The position numbers and the translations under genes were made by a program. Below, in pieces: positions 34,188 through 43,332 of a DNA stretch of 64,000 nucleotides (position 1 is the stretch's first letter; each line of letters begins with the position of its first letter). This DNA is from Paenibacillus thiaminolyticus. GTDB lineage: Bacteria; Bacillota; Bacilli; Paenibacillales; Paenibacillaceae. Under the pieces are notes generated by a model. It was not told the DNA's origin, ran no database searches, and worked only from the letters and a program-made list of their open reading frames with translations. Location: positions 744,001 through 808,000 of the forward strand of contig NZ_CP041405.1 in assembly GCF_007066085.1 (NCBI RefSeq), in the 5' to 3' direction.

Positions 34188-34628
34188 ATCAGGATAATTT
34201 TACCATCCCATATTTCTAGGATTCCTGTCCGATTTATTTATTTTATATCATTAAATATTAGTCATATTAATAGTAATGCTAAGGAGCGCCTCTATGACAA
34301 CCATTCACCAGATGAACTTGATACCACGGCAGATTGACAAGCTCGGCGCTGCTTATGCCACCTCTCCCGATGGCCGTTCCTCCCTGCTGTCGCTATTGCG
34401 GGTAGCGGTCCCCTTCGATCGGGCTGCTGCACGCATGTCGATCCAAAGACGCTGCAGTTGCATATAGCTTCTGAACGTGGTAGTATTTGGATTAATCTAA
34501 ATGAAAGAGGCGATTACAATGACAGTCAGCTCTACTAAACTCACCACAAAATCAGAGGTACGGAAGGCATAATATCGATTAATCCATACTGCCATCTTCC
34601 GTATCCTACGAAACGGGGGACAAAGTGA
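34188..34628. other. Intergenic region with short reading frames
   Basis: AT-rich up to about 34280. It then holds a 57-codon frame (annotated separately) and a 17-codon frame MTVSSTKLTTKSEVRKA at 34519-34572 with GAGGCG upstream. No family resemblance was found and no terminator was recognised. Confidence 0.4.
34294..34467 (+). CDS. Small hypothetical protein, possibly a gene fragment
   Basis: 57 residues starting MTTIHQMNLIPRQIDKLGAA, with AAGGAGCG 8 nt before the ATG. The C-terminus is basic and ends RRCSCI. The good ribosome site supports translation, but the length and sudden end suggest the start of a truncated gene. No family recognised. Confidence 0.3.
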   Translation: MTTIHQMNLIPRQIDKLGAAYATSPDGRSSLLSLLRVAVPFDRAAARMSIQRRCSCI

Positions 34629-35387
34629 ATGTTCAGTTATTACAGCAATCTATGCACGGAAGTATATGATCTTACCAAGCCTGTCGGGCACTCCGTCGGC
34701 GGCGATATCGAGTATTATCTTGATAGACTCCAATCTTGCAGCGGTAGAATTCTAGAAGCGGCTGTAGGCTCAGGGCGCATGCTCATCCCGCTTCTTGAAG
34801 CAGAACTGGTTGTAGACGGGATTGATTATTCCCCTGCAATGTTGGCTTCTTGCCATCAACGCTGTGAAGAGCGAAACGTAAAGCCAATGTTGTATGAAGG
34901 AGAATTACAAAATTTTACGCTGCCCCATAAATACGATGCGATCATTATTCCAACCGGGTCTTTCTGTCTGATTGATAATCGCGAAGACTCGATTAATGCA
35001 CTTAAATGTTTTTACGAGCATCTGAATCCCGGAGGACGGGTAATTATTGACCTTATCTTGCCCGAACGCATGGAGATAGGGACGATTTCTACATCAACCT
35101 TTACGTTCTCTTCAGGAGATGTCATTACTGTAGAAGATAAGCTCGTGGAATTTAATATGATCCATCAATATTCGGTTTCCTATCTAAAATACGAAAAGTG
35201 GCGCGAAGGAGCTTTAATTCAATCCGAGCTGCAACGTTTTGCGCTTCGCTGGTACGGCAATGAGGAATTCAAGCTCGTATTAGAAAGCATTGGCTTCTCA
35301 GACATCGTATGCTCTACCGATTATGTATATGGAAAGCAGCCGACAGATGGTAGTCAAATATTCACTTTTGAAGCTGTTCGAAAGTAA
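34629..35387 (+). CDS. Class I SAM-dependent methyltransferase
   Basis: A 252-residue Rossmann methyltransferase. Motif I is ILEAAVGSGRMLIPLLEAEL (SAM-binding glycine loop), followed by VDGIDYSPAMLASCHQRCEE and motif IV-like YDAIIIPTGSFCLI, then GGRVIIDLILPERM. Small-molecule methyltransferases of this type have varied acceptors and none can be inferred here. GGGGGA precedes the ATG by 8 nt. It is monocistronic, with a strong terminator downstream. Codon use is a little more AT-rich than its neighbours. Confidence 0.85.
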   Translation: MFSYYSNLCTEVYDLTKPVGHSVGGDIEYYLDRLQSCSGRILEAAVGSGRMLIPLLEAELVVDGIDYSPAMLASCHQRCEERNVKPMLYEGELQNFTLPHKYDAIIIPTGSFCLIDNREDSINALKCFYEHLNPGGRVIIDLILPERMEIGTISTSTFTFSSGDVITVEDKLVEFNMIHQYSVSYLKYEKWREGALIQSELQRFALRWYGNEEFKLVLESIGFSDIVCSTDYVYGKQPTDGSQIFTFEAVRK

Positions 35388-35402
35388 AATTTCTCATTCA
35401 TC

Positions 35403-35434
35403 AGGTCTTGGCGTTATATGCCAAGACCTTTTTT
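35403..35434 (+). terminator. Terminator of the methyltransferase gene
   Basis: AGGTCTTGGC, GTTATA loop, GCCAAGACCT, then TTTTTT. Confidence 0.9.
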
Positions 35435-35517
35435 GGCGTTCGGCAGTGATATACGGGAGATAGGATCAATTGACTTTACTGGGATGAACAGCGGCAGGAC
35501 GAAAATACGATCGCGAT

Positions 35518-35913
35518 TTACTCCACGGTGAGATCCTGCAACCGCGCGAGCACCTTGCCAACCCATCCTCTCCTCATCACGTCAGCGAGGAAGCCTTCGC
35601 AGAAGCGTTCCTGCCGCACATAAGCCGTCATCAGCTTCCGCAACTCCTCGATGCCGGCCCGCTCAATAAAGCAGCCATGCTCATCGACGCTCTGGAGCTG
35701 ATTCTCTATGATCCAGGCTTTCCAATCCAGTCCGGCAATCAGAAATCCAGTGCCGCTTAGAACACCAAGAAATTCGTTGACCGGATCAGCGTATTTAAAA
35801 TAATGCGAAAATGTAATTTCAAAAAACGGCTGGTCCGTGCCGCGGAAATAATCGCCGTAGGACAGCAATTGGTCTCGCGCGGACATTCCATTCTTCATTT
35901 TGTTCAGGTCCAT
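35518..35913 (-). CDS. Hypothetical protein, DUF6508-like
   Basis: A 131-residue soluble protein: FFEITFSHYFKYADPVNEFL, then FLIAGLDWKAWI and LRKLMTAYVRQERFCEGFLA. The pattern resembles the DUF6508 family, from memory and tentative; no activity is known. The ATG at 35913 has AGAGAGGCC upstream, and longer frames upstream lack a site. Confidence 0.55.
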   Translation of the reverse strand: MDLNKMKNGMSARDQLLSYGDYFRGTDQPFFEITFSHYFKYADPVNEFLGVLSGTGFLIAGLDWKAWIIENQLQSVDEHGCFIERAGIEELRKLMTAYVRQERFCEGFLADVMRRGWVGKVLARLQDLTVE

Positions 35914-36230
35914 ATCTGGCCTCTCTTTCTTTGTATCAGGATGAGCCCATCCCATTCCGCGGTCAATCCGAGATAGCGGTACTTTCCATCTGTCAAATCC
36001 GCCGCCATAACGATAAGAACAGGTCCCTGAACAATTATACTTCAATTTGGAAATGGGCGGCAGGAGACTGTCGTTCCCTCCCCCTTCACGCTTTGAATGT
36101 TCAATCCTTCCCCATATTGAACAATAGATCACCATTACGGACTATACCAAAATGATACATCTCCCCTGCAAGCGGAAATAGCTAACCAACGGAAGACAAT
36201 CGCCTCCCTACAGACCTTCAAGGAAAAGCA
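35914..36230. other. Intergenic region without recognised gene
   Basis: About 315 bp between the hypothetical protein gene and the CotH terminator. An open frame continues upstream of the annotated start to 36135 but has no ribosome site and no family resemblance. No promoter was chosen with confidence. Confidence 0.4.
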
Positions 36231-36257
36231 AGAGCGCCCTACGGATGAGGGCGCTCT
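36231..36257 (-). terminator. Terminator of the VTC-DUF4956-CotH operon
   Basis: AGAGCGCCCT, a 7-nt loop and AGGGCGCTCT, then TTGCTTTT on the minus strand. Confidence 0.75.
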
Positions 36258-36270
36258 GCAGAGCATGGTT

Positions 36271-38016
36271 TTATAAGCTTCTCTTTTTATAATTCCGGAC
36301 AAAGAAGATAGCTCCGATAAGCAGCAGCAGGACGATGCCGACCGTTATCGCTTCGTTTACCCGATCGTTCATCGCAGCGGCATCGTCTTGCTCGCGATTG
36401 CCTCCCGGTCTGCCGCCGCCGAAGTTCGGCATCTGGCCATTGCCCATATCCGGCCTGTTCCCGCCGAACTCTGGCATTGCGCCGCCGCCCGGGTTCGCCT
36501 GACCGCCTCCGCCGGGATTCACCGTCGCACCGTTCTGCGCATCCTGCCCTTCTCCGGCGTTCGGCGGCTGACCCGCGTCCGGCATTGCGCCGCCCCCCGG
36601 GTTCGCCTGCCCGGCACCGCCGGGATTCCCCGGCGCTGCGTTCTGCGCTTCCTGACCTTCTCCGGCGTTCGGCGGCTGACCCGCTCCCGGCATTGCGCCA
36701 TTGCCGGGAGGAGCTCCCATGCCGCCCCGGCCCGGCATTCCTCCCTGGATGCCTTCGCCTTGATCATAGGAAGGAAGCGTGCCGTCCAGCTGCTGCTTCA
36801 GATTGCTGACCCGAGCCTCGGCAAAGGTAAGGAGGCCGGGAATATTTTTCACGTCGCTCGTGAGCGATTGCTTGAATTCTTCATACGTATAGAACTTCGT
36901 CGGATCCTGCTCGACATACGTATCGATCATATCCGCGATCTCTTGCGCCCTCGCCTTCAGCCGTTCCGGCGACAAATATCCTTCGATAATCTGCTGAATG
37001 TACTGATGATACCGCTCCTTGTACGTGTCGTTCTGCAGAAGCTTATCGACCAGCGGGTAGTTCGAGACCGCGCCCAATGTCGGTTCATCCATCAGCATGC
37101 CGATCAGGCTGTCTTTGCTCCCGCCGAATCCGCCGAAGGACATGTTCATATCCCAAGGAATGAGCGAGAAGACGCCGTTCTCTTCATACAGGTAATAATT
37201 ATGATTGAAATTCCCCTGGTAGCTGTCCATGTTGACGGCCGCCGTATTGACGGCCATATACCGCAAAATGCCGTCGACATTGAGATATTTCTCGTAATCC
37301 GTCCCATTGTTCAGCTCGTCCAGCATCTTGATCGTAAGCTCGTCATCGGATGATTTCGATTTGCGATTGAGCCCGTTGTAGGAAGATATGTCGTCCCCGC
37401 GCCAGCTCAGGTCGCTGCCCTGCCCGTCAGGCTTGTACAAGACGCCATATGACGTCTCGAAATTCCGGCTCAGGAACGATTCGTTAATTTGCTCCACGGC
37501 TAGAAATAATCCCGCTGGTTCGCCGTTGATCGATACGTTGGCGAAGGCGAATTGCGGCGTAGGCAGCCCCATCTCCGCCAACAATTCATACGTCAAGTAT
37601 TCTCTGATGAACGATGGATCGCTGTAGCCGTTGTTCAGGTTGATGCTGGTCACACCGAGCAGATTCTGACTATCGATATATTCATTAAGCAGCAGCTTGA
37701 GACTATACCGGTCCGAATCCGATGAAGCGACGCCGGTCAGGCTGGAATTCCCCTTCGTACGAACGCCGATATTGTCCACTTCATAGCCGTTGTATTGAAC
37801 GGAGGCCGCCTTCACCTCCTTATCCGTCGGATGCTCCAGCATGTCGCTGTAGTCATCGGCATCGATGGTGATGTTCACCTCGGTCACCTTGTCCTTCGGG
37901 AACAGTTCCCCCGGGAGCTTCACCACGTTCGAATCCGATGCCGTGCTGCATCCGGCGAGCAGCATCATCCAAGCGAGCAGCACGATCCCCAAGGGAACGA
38001 ATGATCTTCGAATCAT
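36271..38016 (-). CDS. CotH-family lipoprotein with Gly/Pro-rich repeats
   Basis: A 581-residue protein. A lipoprotein signal ends LLAGC with Cys23. The CotH kinase-like domain covers about 40-390 (VRTKGNSSLTG, RYSLKLLLNEYID, YGVLYKPDGQGSDLSWRGDD, LIPWDMNMSFGG). Next comes a Gly/Pro/Asn-rich region with about two copies of a 36-residue repeat (AMPDAGQPPNAGEGQ), a transmembrane helix near the C-terminus (AITVGIVLLLLIGAIFFV) and a basic tail. CotH proteins of spore coats are atypical protein kinases; this one is probably surface-anchored. GGGAGG lies 8 nt before the ATG at 38016. It is the last gene of an operon with VTC and DUF4956 genes. Confidence 0.88.
   Translation of the reverse strand: MIRRSFVPLGIVLLAWMMLLAGCSTASDSNVVKLPGELFPKDKVTEVNITIDADDYSDMLEHPTDKEVKAASVQYNGYEVDNIGVRTKGNSSLTGVASSDSDRYSLKLLLNEYIDSQNLLGVTSINLNNGYSDPSFIREYLTYELLAEMGLPTPQFAFANVSINGEPAGLFLAVEQINESFLSRNFETSYGVLYKPDGQGSDLSWRGDDISSYNGLNRKSKSSDDELTIKMLDELNNGTDYEKYLNVDGILRYMAVNTAAVNMDSYQGNFNHNYYLYEENGVFSLIPWDMNMSFGGFGGSKDSLIGMLMDEPTLGAVSNYPLVDKLLQNDTYKERYHQYIQQIIEGYLSPERLKARAQEIADMIDTYVEQDPTKFYTYEEFKQSLTSDVKNIPGLLTFAEARVSNLKQQLDGTLPSYDQGEGIQGGMPGRGGMGAPPGNGAMPGAGQPPNAGEGQEAQNAAPGNPGGAGQANPGGGAMPDAGQPPNAGEGQDAQNGATVNPGGGGQANPGGGAMPEFGGNRPDMGNGQMPNFGGGRPGGNREQDDAAAMNDRVNEAITVGIVLLLLIGAIFFVRNYKKRSL
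36473..36699 (-). repeat. Two tandem 108-bp repeats inside the CotH-family gene
   Basis: The word GGCATTGCGCC recurs at 36473, 36581 and 36689, a regular 108-bp period, with closely similar sequence between (TTCTCCGGCGTTCGGCGGCT in each unit). Each unit encodes 36 residues of a Gly/Pro/Asn-rich linker. Such repeats vary in copy number by slippage. Confidence 0.85.
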
Positions 38017-38035
38017 GTTCATCCACCTCCCGCGG

Positions 38036-38728
38036 TTAAGATACATAGTCTCCGTTATAGCTGATCAGGACCGCATTTTTAACGCCATTAATTTCCGTGA
38101 CGCGGTTCACGAACCGCGGCTCGCTGTCTGCCAGTCTCAGTTCCAAGGTCAGCTCGATATTGCCGGGCGTCACGGTCTTCTGCTTCACGCTATGTCTCTT
38201 CACAGACTTGGACATGCAGCCATACAGCTCGGATTCCGCCTGTTCGCCTTCGCAGTTGACGACGAGCAGATAAGGCGTCTCAAGCGACGTCTTCTTCGAG
38301 AACAGGAACAGCACAAGGCCGATAACAATCGAGCCGACAATCCCCAGCGTATAGAATCCGGCCCCGGTTACAATCCCGACTGAGACGGACCAGAACAGGA
38401 AGATCAGATCGGTCGGATCCTTAATCGGCGTCCGGAACCGCACGATGCTCAACGCGCCAACCATCCCGAGCGACAAGATCAGGTTCGAGTTAATCGCCAT
38501 AATAATGAGCGCCGTAATCAACGAGAGGCCTATCAGCGAAATATTAAAGCTTTTGGAATAAAGCACCCCGCTGAATGTCCGCTTATATAGCATGTAAATA
38601 AATAGGCCGATCGCAAAAGCTATGGCCAACGTCAGCACCATTTGCACCACGGTGATATCGGAATCGAAATTTTTGAGAACACTGTTTTTTATCATATCGG
38701 AAAACGTTATTTTCGTCGTTGAATCCAT
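38036..38728 (-). CDS. DUF4956 membrane protein
   Basis: A 230-residue protein with four or five transmembrane segments (from about residues 28-155) and a cytoplasmic C-terminal ferredoxin-like domain. The hallmark LSLGMVGALSIVRFRTPIKD lies around residues 87-106. This family is commonly found beside VTC-domain and CotH genes. Its function is unknown; a role in polyphosphate or surface-polymer handling has been suggested by context only. The start overlaps the VTC stop codon (TAATG). Confidence 0.88.
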   Translation of the reverse strand: MDSTTKITFSDMIKNSVLKNFDSDITVVQMVLTLAIAFAIGLFIYMLYKRTFSGVLYSKSFNISLIGLSLITALIIMAINSNLILSLGMVGALSIVRFRTPIKDPTDLIFLFWSVSVGIVTGAGFYTLGIVGSIVIGLVLFLFSKKTSLETPYLLVVNCEGEQAESELYGCMSKSVKRHSVKQKTVTPGNIELTLELRLADSEPRFVNRVTEINGVKNAVLISYNGDYVS

Positions 38729-39441
38729 TACTGATCCTCCCATATACTTGTTTTGATGAACTTCCTGCAGATCACATATTTGGATGCGGATTGCCGCTTC
38801 AAGCCTTCCAGTTGCAAGGCGGCGTGCACATACTCCGGGAGATACTCGTCATACTTCACTTCCATGATGACGAAGTTCTCATCGAACGCCGGGATGACAG
38901 CCACATCCCGGCTTAACAGATCCGTGGCATTCAGCCCTGTCTTCAGCTGCTTATCGAACGTGATTCGAACATTGCCCGTCCAGGCGATGTATGCTTCTCT
39001 CACATAATCGACGATGACCTTCGGCCGGAGAAGCCGATGCTTCATCTCCCGGTACATCTCATAGAGCAGCGGTCTGTCCGGCTGGTTGAGCGCCTCGATA
39101 TCGCCCTCCATGATCGATTGAAGCAGGCCGGGCGACAGTTCTTCCTTCACCTTCGCGATATAATCGTCTCTCTTGATTTTCTTTTCCAATTGAATCCGAT
39201 TGCCCTGTAGATTATAGATGCGGATCCGCCACTTCTCCCGATTCCGTATGCCGCCCAGCTTGTCATGGAGGGCTTTGTTGTTAATATCGTCGAAGTACAG
39301 GCTCCGAATATGATATTCGCCCGACGGCCCGGCATGCGGATCCGTCTGCATTAAGCTCTTCAGCCGCTGCCGGATGACCATGTATTGATGCGCGTTGGCG
39401 TAGAACTTCTGCTCTTGGCGGTATTTCAATGCAGTTCCCAC
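38728..39441 (-). CDS. VTC-domain protein (polyphosphate polymerase-like)
   Basis: A 237-residue protein built from one VTC domain, the tunnel-fold catalytic domain that makes polyphosphate from ATP in yeast Vtc4. The basic/acidic motifs are visible: YHIRSLYFDD, IRNREKWRIRIYN, IQLEKKIKRDDYIAKVK, PKVIVDYVREAY, and MEVKYDEYLPEY. Bacterial members are uncharacterised or act in phosphate-polymer or exopolysaccharide contexts. The start is GTG at 39441 with AAGGAGG upstream; an in-frame ATG at 39558 lies in the kinase terminator and is unlikely. Confidence 0.88.
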   Translation of the reverse strand: MGTALKYRQEQKFYANAHQYMVIRQRLKSLMQTDPHAGPSGEYHIRSLYFDDINNKALHDKLGGIRNREKWRIRIYNLQGNRIQLEKKIKRDDYIAKVKEELSPGLLQSIMEGDIEALNQPDRPLLYEMYREMKHRLLRPKVIVDYVREAYIAWTGNVRITFDKQLKTGLNATDLLSRDVAVIPAFDENFVIMEVKYDEYLPEYVHAALQLEGLKRQSASKYVICRKFIKTSIWEDQ

Positions 39442-39529
39442 TTCCTTCACCTCCTTGTCTGTATAGGGCAAGTATAGAGAGGCCGTTTGAATTTCTTGTG
39501 AAGGGCGCATGAATTTTACGAGAAAGATA

Positions 39530-39556
39530 AAAAAGACCCGGATATCCGAGTCTTTC
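39530..39556 (-). terminator. Terminator at the end of the second histidine kinase gene
   Basis: On the minus strand AAAGACTCGG, ATAT and CCGGGTCTTT followed by TTTT. The stem begins at the stop codon itself, so kinase and VTC transcripts are probably separate. Confidence 0.75.
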
Positions 39557-41027
39557 ACATGAAATGGATGTCGAACCGCACGCCTTCCGGCACATTGCGG
39601 ATGTGATAGCGCAGTCCATGCATATCAAGTATTTTCTGGACAATGTACAAGCCGAGGCCGCTGCCTCCGGTTTTGCGGTTTCTTGATTTTTCTACCCGGT
39701 AAAAAGGCTCGAAGATGCGCTCAAGCTGGGAGAGCTCAATATGCGCACCGGTATTCAATATACTCAGCAGCAGGCCATCCCTGCCGCTCCGCCGCAGCGA
39801 GACGCCGACCGTCTGTCCATCCCCGGAATATTTGACCGCATTGCTTAACAGATTGGCTACCGCCCGGGAGATAAGCTTCTCATCCGCTTGAATATACAGA
39901 TTCGGCTCGATGTCGATATCGAATTCCAGTTGCTTAATGTCACGGAAATAAAGGAACTGGTCGAGACTGCGCTGAATCAGGGCCGACAAATGAACCTTGC
40001 CGATCCGCGGCTTGAAATCAAAGCTCTCCAACTCGGAAATGTTCAAAATCTCGTGAACAAGCTTCTCCATCTCCTTCATAATCTCATACGACTGCTGCAA
40101 ATATTTATCCCGATCCTTGTACGAGCCGATCTGATGCAGCATCCCCTCCAGCTGGCCGGATACGGCGGTGATAGGCGTCTTCAATTCATGAGAGATCGTG
40201 GCGACGAATTCCCGTCGCTTCTGCTCCTGCTCCCGCTCCTTCTGAATATCATCCCGCAGCTTCTCATTAGCTTGCTTCAGCTCGCTCATGCTCGTCTGCA
40301 GATTGCCGGCAAGAATGTTCAGATTGGAGGACAGCTCGCCCAGCTCGTCCTTGGAACGAATGGTGGACGGCAAGGTGAAATCCAGCTGCGCCATTTTGGA
40401 AGCCACCTGGTTCAGATGGATCAGCGGCTTCGAGAGCAGCTTCGAATAGATTGCCGCGCCAATCATCGCAATTCCGAGGATGACAATGGACATATAGGGC
40501 AGGAACATCAGAATGACCTGGGATGCTTCATCGATCGGCTGAACGGGAGAGTAGACGGACAGCTTATAGTCCCCTGCCTGATCGGCGAACCGCACCGTCT
40601 CCTCAAGCGAAATAAAGTTCGTCCCGCCGCCATCCTTGCTGCCGTGCCCCCCGGGCCGGAACGGACCGTCCGGACGGAAGGGGTCTGCCCCGGGCGGCTT
40701 CGGCCCACGCATCAATTCATCAAGGTACGCCGGATCCATCGAGCCAGGACTGCCCGGGTACGCTACCTCTCCCGCCGGATCGTGCAGCACGACGCGCACG
40801 TTGTTGGCGAATTCGAATTGAAGCAGCAGATCGGCCGCCTCTTCCGCATTCACGGCATACAAGCTCTCGATCAGAGACTGGACCTTGCTGCTCACGTTCG
40901 CTTCCTTATACTTATAGTAATAATTGGGCAAGAGGAAAAACAGGGTCAAATAAAGTATGAGCGCGGATATAATTAGCAACGCCGACGTGATGCCGAAAAT
41001 TTTGAAGGCGATTCCCTGCTTCCTCAT
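39555..41027 (-). CDS. Sensor histidine kinase
   Basis: A 490-residue membrane kinase. Transmembrane helices lie at about 9-33 and 172-194; the extracellular domain contains a Pro/Gly-rich segment (GPKPPGADPFRPDGPFRPG) around 108-127. HAMP, then HisKA with His280 in FVATISHELKTPIT, and an ATPase with GGSGLGLYIVQK. ATGA overlap with the response regulator. Neighbouring VTC/CotH genes on the same strand make them plausible targets, which is inference. Confidence 0.93.
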   Translation of the reverse strand: MRKQGIAFKIFGITSALLIISALILYLTLFFLLPNYYYKYKEANVSSKVQSLIESLYAVNAEEAADLLLQFEFANNVRVVLHDPAGEVAYPGSPGSMDPAYLDELMRGPKPPGADPFRPDGPFRPGGHGSKDGGGTNFISLEETVRFADQAGDYKLSVYSPVQPIDEASQVILMFLPYMSIVILGIAMIGAAIYSKLLSKPLIHLNQVASKMAQLDFTLPSTIRSKDELGELSSNLNILAGNLQTSMSELKQANEKLRDDIQKEREQEQKRREFVATISHELKTPITAVSGQLEGMLHQIGSYKDRDKYLQQSYEIMKEMEKLVHEILNISELESFDFKPRIGKVHLSALIQRSLDQFLYFRDIKQLEFDIDIEPNLYIQADEKLISRAVANLLSNAVKYSGDGQTVGVSLRRSGRDGLLLSILNTGAHIELSQLERIFEPFYRVEKSRNRKTGGSGLGLYIVQKILDMHGLRYHIRNVPEGVRFDIHFM

Positions 41028-41707
41028 CCGTTCTCCCTCTCCATCATATAGCCCAGCCCTTTCACCGTCTTAATATAGGGCAGCCCGATTTTTTTGCGAA
41101 TGTTCTTAATATGCGCATCCACGATTCGGCTGTCGCCGTAATAATCGTAGCCCCATATTCGCTCCAGCAGCATCTCCCTTGTCATCACGCGGCCGATATT
41201 TTCCAGCAGCGCCTGCAATATTTCGAATTCCTTCATCGTCATATCGATCCATTCCTCATCGACATACACTTTATAGCTGTTCAAATCGATGCGCAGCCGT
41301 TCAAACGTCATATCGTTAACCGGAAGCGCCGGATTCCCGTTCTTGGCTCTTCTTAGAACCGCCTCGACACGCTTGACCAGCACGTTGAAGGAGAAGGGCT
41401 TGGCAATATAATCGTCCGCTTCCAGCTCGAATGCCTTCAGCTGATCCTTCTCTTCACTTAATGCGGTCAGCATAATAATCGGAACTGCAGATTGGGCGCT
41501 CCGGATCATGCGGCAGAGCGAGAAGCCGTCGATATTCGGAAGCATCACGTCCAGAATCACGAGATCGTAGACGGTCCGCTCCATCATCTGCCAAGCCTCC
41601 AAGCCGTTGTCCGCAACATCGACCAGATAGGAATGAGCAGTGAGAAATTCCTTGATCAATTCTTGAATATATCCGTCATCCTCAACGACAAGAATGTGAT
41701 ATGACAT
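41024..41707 (-). CDS. OmpR/PhoB-family response regulator
   Basis: A 227-residue regulator: receiver with phospho-acceptor Asp53 in LVILDVMLPNIDG and the KPFSF lysine, then a winged helix with SRIVDAHIKNIRKKIG. The ATG at 41707 follows AGAAGG; it encodes MSYHILVVEDD, whereas the longer frame from 41752 is not family-like. It pairs with the kinase encoded next. Confidence 0.93.
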   Translation of the reverse strand: MSYHILVVEDDGYIQELIKEFLTAHSYLVDVADNGLEAWQMMERTVYDLVILDVMLPNIDGFSLCRMIRSAQSAVPIIMLTALSEEKDQLKAFELEADDYIAKPFSFNVLVKRVEAVLRRAKNGNPALPVNDMTFERLRIDLNSYKVYVDEEWIDMTMKEFEILQALLENIGRVMTREMLLERIWGYDYYGDSRIVDAHIKNIRKKIGLPYIKTVKGLGYMMERENG

Positions 41708-41992
41708 GGCGTGTACCTTCTTTCTGCATGCTAGTGGCGGCGGTAGCGGCATGGTCCGATGCGCGCCGCCGGATCGCTTCCATTATACGATCGCAATGTG
41801 AAATTCAGATGAATTATGGGCGGGAAATGGACTGATTTCCTTCTTATTATTTCCCCGGCAACCGCAGAAATTGACAGGAGATTCACAGCCATGACAGCAT
41901 TCAGCCGACATCATGATCCACCCCATGACAAAAAAAGCAACACCGGCGTTTTTTCCGGTATTTCTATGGTAAAAAAATCACGCCATGCGCAA

Positions 41993-42018
41993 AAAAGACC
42001 CGGCATCAAGCCGGGCCT
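41993..42018 (-). terminator. Terminator of the SufR-like regulator gene
   Basis: CCCGGC, TTGAT, GCCGGG then TCTTTTTT on the minus strand, 21 nt after the stop codon. A second small hairpin (ACCGG/CCGGT) lies nearby at 41943-41963. Confidence 0.8.
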
Positions 42019-42038
42019 AATCTGTGGCAATCGCAATC

Positions 42039-42692
42039 TTATGAATCTATTGGCTTTTCTACGATCCGGTAACAGCATTTTACATCCCCGTCCGCCATGC
42101 ACTCCAATCGCTCCACCTGGGCATCCAGCACTTCCTGGAACAAGCTCAGCTCGCACTGGCATGCCTGACGGTACCGGCACGCTATGCGGGCAATGGGGCA
42201 GTTCGCTTCCTCGAACAGGAACGAACCGTCATCCAGCTTGTCGACCGTGACCATATATCCTTCCCGGTTCTGGATGGCGGCCAGTCCGGCAACCCGTTGC
42301 TCCAAGCTGTCTCCGGACATCGCAGCGCGGTGCTTCTGCTCCAGCTTCTCCTGCCTTCGTTCGAACAACTCGCGGATGACGGATTCCCCGAACATCTCAT
42401 TCATCTCGTCAAGCAAATCGGCGGCCAGCGCATCGTATTGATTCGGGAACAATGCCTCGGCGGAGAGCGTAAGCCGATATACGTGAATCGGCCTGCCTAC
42501 AGGCTGGCGCTGCACGGCAGCCTCAATGAACCGCTCTTCCTGCAACGCATAGAGATGCTTCCGGATGGCCATCTCCGTTAACCCGAGGCGCTGCGATATG
42601 TCCTGGACCCGGATCGAGCCATGCTTCTTCAACAGCAGCAGTATTTTCCGTCTCGTCTTCTGTTCCCGTTCAGGAGCTTGATGTTGTCGCAT
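42039..42692 (-). CDS. SufR-like iron-sulfur transcriptional regulator
   Basis: A 217-residue regulator. The N-terminal winged helix (about 11-60) carries GSIRVQDISQRLGLTEMAIR, and the C-terminal domain has a cysteine set typical of Fe-S sensing repressors: Cys165, Cys172, Cys178 and Cys180, then Cys198 and Cys206-207. The C-x12-C spacing between 165 and 178 matches SufR. SufR represses Fe-S assembly or redox genes. Here it lies next to a superoxide dismutase gene, pointing to an oxidative-stress link. No suf genes are in the window. Confidence 0.85.
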   Translation of the reverse strand: MRQHQAPEREQKTRRKILLLLKKHGSIRVQDISQRLGLTEMAIRKHLYALQEERFIEAAVQRQPVGRPIHVYRLTLSAEALFPNQYDALAADLLDEMNEMFGESVIRELFERRQEKLEQKHRAAMSGDSLEQRVAGLAAIQNREGYMVTVDKLDDGSFLFEEANCPIARIACRYRQACQCELSLFQEVLDAQVERLECMADGDVKCCYRIVEKPIDS

Positions 42693-42717
42693 CGCTTTCT
42701 CCCTTCTGCAGGCGGAA

Positions 42718-43332
42718 TTAGCGAACAGCTTCGTTATAGCGGCGGTTCACTTCTTCCCAGTTGACGACGTTCCACCAGGAAGACACGAAGTCCGGCCGTC
42801 TGTTCTGATACTGCAAATAATAGGCATGCTCCCATACATCTACGACCAGAATCGGGGTCTTGTTCACTGCTAACGGCGTATCCTGATTCGGCGTGCTCAT
42901 CACTTCCAGCTTGTCTCCATTGACGACGAGCCAGCCCCACCCCGAACCGAAGCGGCTGAGCGCAGCCTTGGTCAAATCTTCCTTCAATTGCTCAAAACAG
43001 TCGAAATGCTTCTCAATTCCCTTGGCTATATCCCCCTTAGGATCTCCTCCGCCCGTAGGGCTCATGATGGACCAGTACAGGCTATGGCCATAATGCCCTC
43101 CTCCGTGATTGCGGACAGCGGTCCGTATGTCTTCCGGGATATCGTCAAGATGGCTAATTAATTGTTCGGCCGTGGCGTTCTTGAATTGAGAGGAACTGCT
43201 CAGCGCCTGGTTCAAGTTCGCGACATAGGCCGCATGATGCTTCTTATGGTGAATTTCCATGGTTCTGGCATCCAGGTAAGGCTCGAGTTCATCGTATCCA
43301 TAGGACAGTTCCGGCAGAGTGAATTGCTCCAT
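42718..43332 (-). CDS. sodA: Superoxide dismutase, Mn/Fe family
   Basis: A 204-residue dismutase converting superoxide to peroxide and oxygen. Metal ligands His28, His83, Asp165 and His169 (VDVWEHAYY). Gln150 in TPNQDTPL favours manganese over iron, since Fe-type enzymes place Gln elsewhere. GGGHYGHSLYW is a mild variant of the usual GGGHANHSLFW. AAGGAGACG precedes the ATG. A likely -10 (TATAAT on the minus strand) lies near 43375. It is followed after 25 nt by the SufR-like gene, so the two may be co-transcribed. Confidence 0.95.
   Translation of the reverse strand: MEQFTLPELSYGYDELEPYLDARTMEIHHKKHHAAYVANLNQALSSSSQFKNATAEQLISHLDDIPEDIRTAVRNHGGGHYGHSLYWSIMSPTGGGDPKGDIAKGIEKHFDCFEQLKEDLTKAALSRFGSGWGWLVVNGDKLEVMSTPNQDTPLAVNKTPILVVDVWEHAYYLQYQNRRPDFVSSWWNVVNWEEVNRRYNEAVR

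Noticed and set aside
36388..37353. A 321-codon open frame on the plus strand
   Set aside because: Antisense to the CotH-family gene; low-complexity His/Arg/Ile composition mirrors the repeat region on the coding strand.
39888..40976. A 362-codon open frame on the plus strand
   Set aside because: Antisense to the histidine kinase gene, with Leu/Gln/His-rich composition and no family signature.
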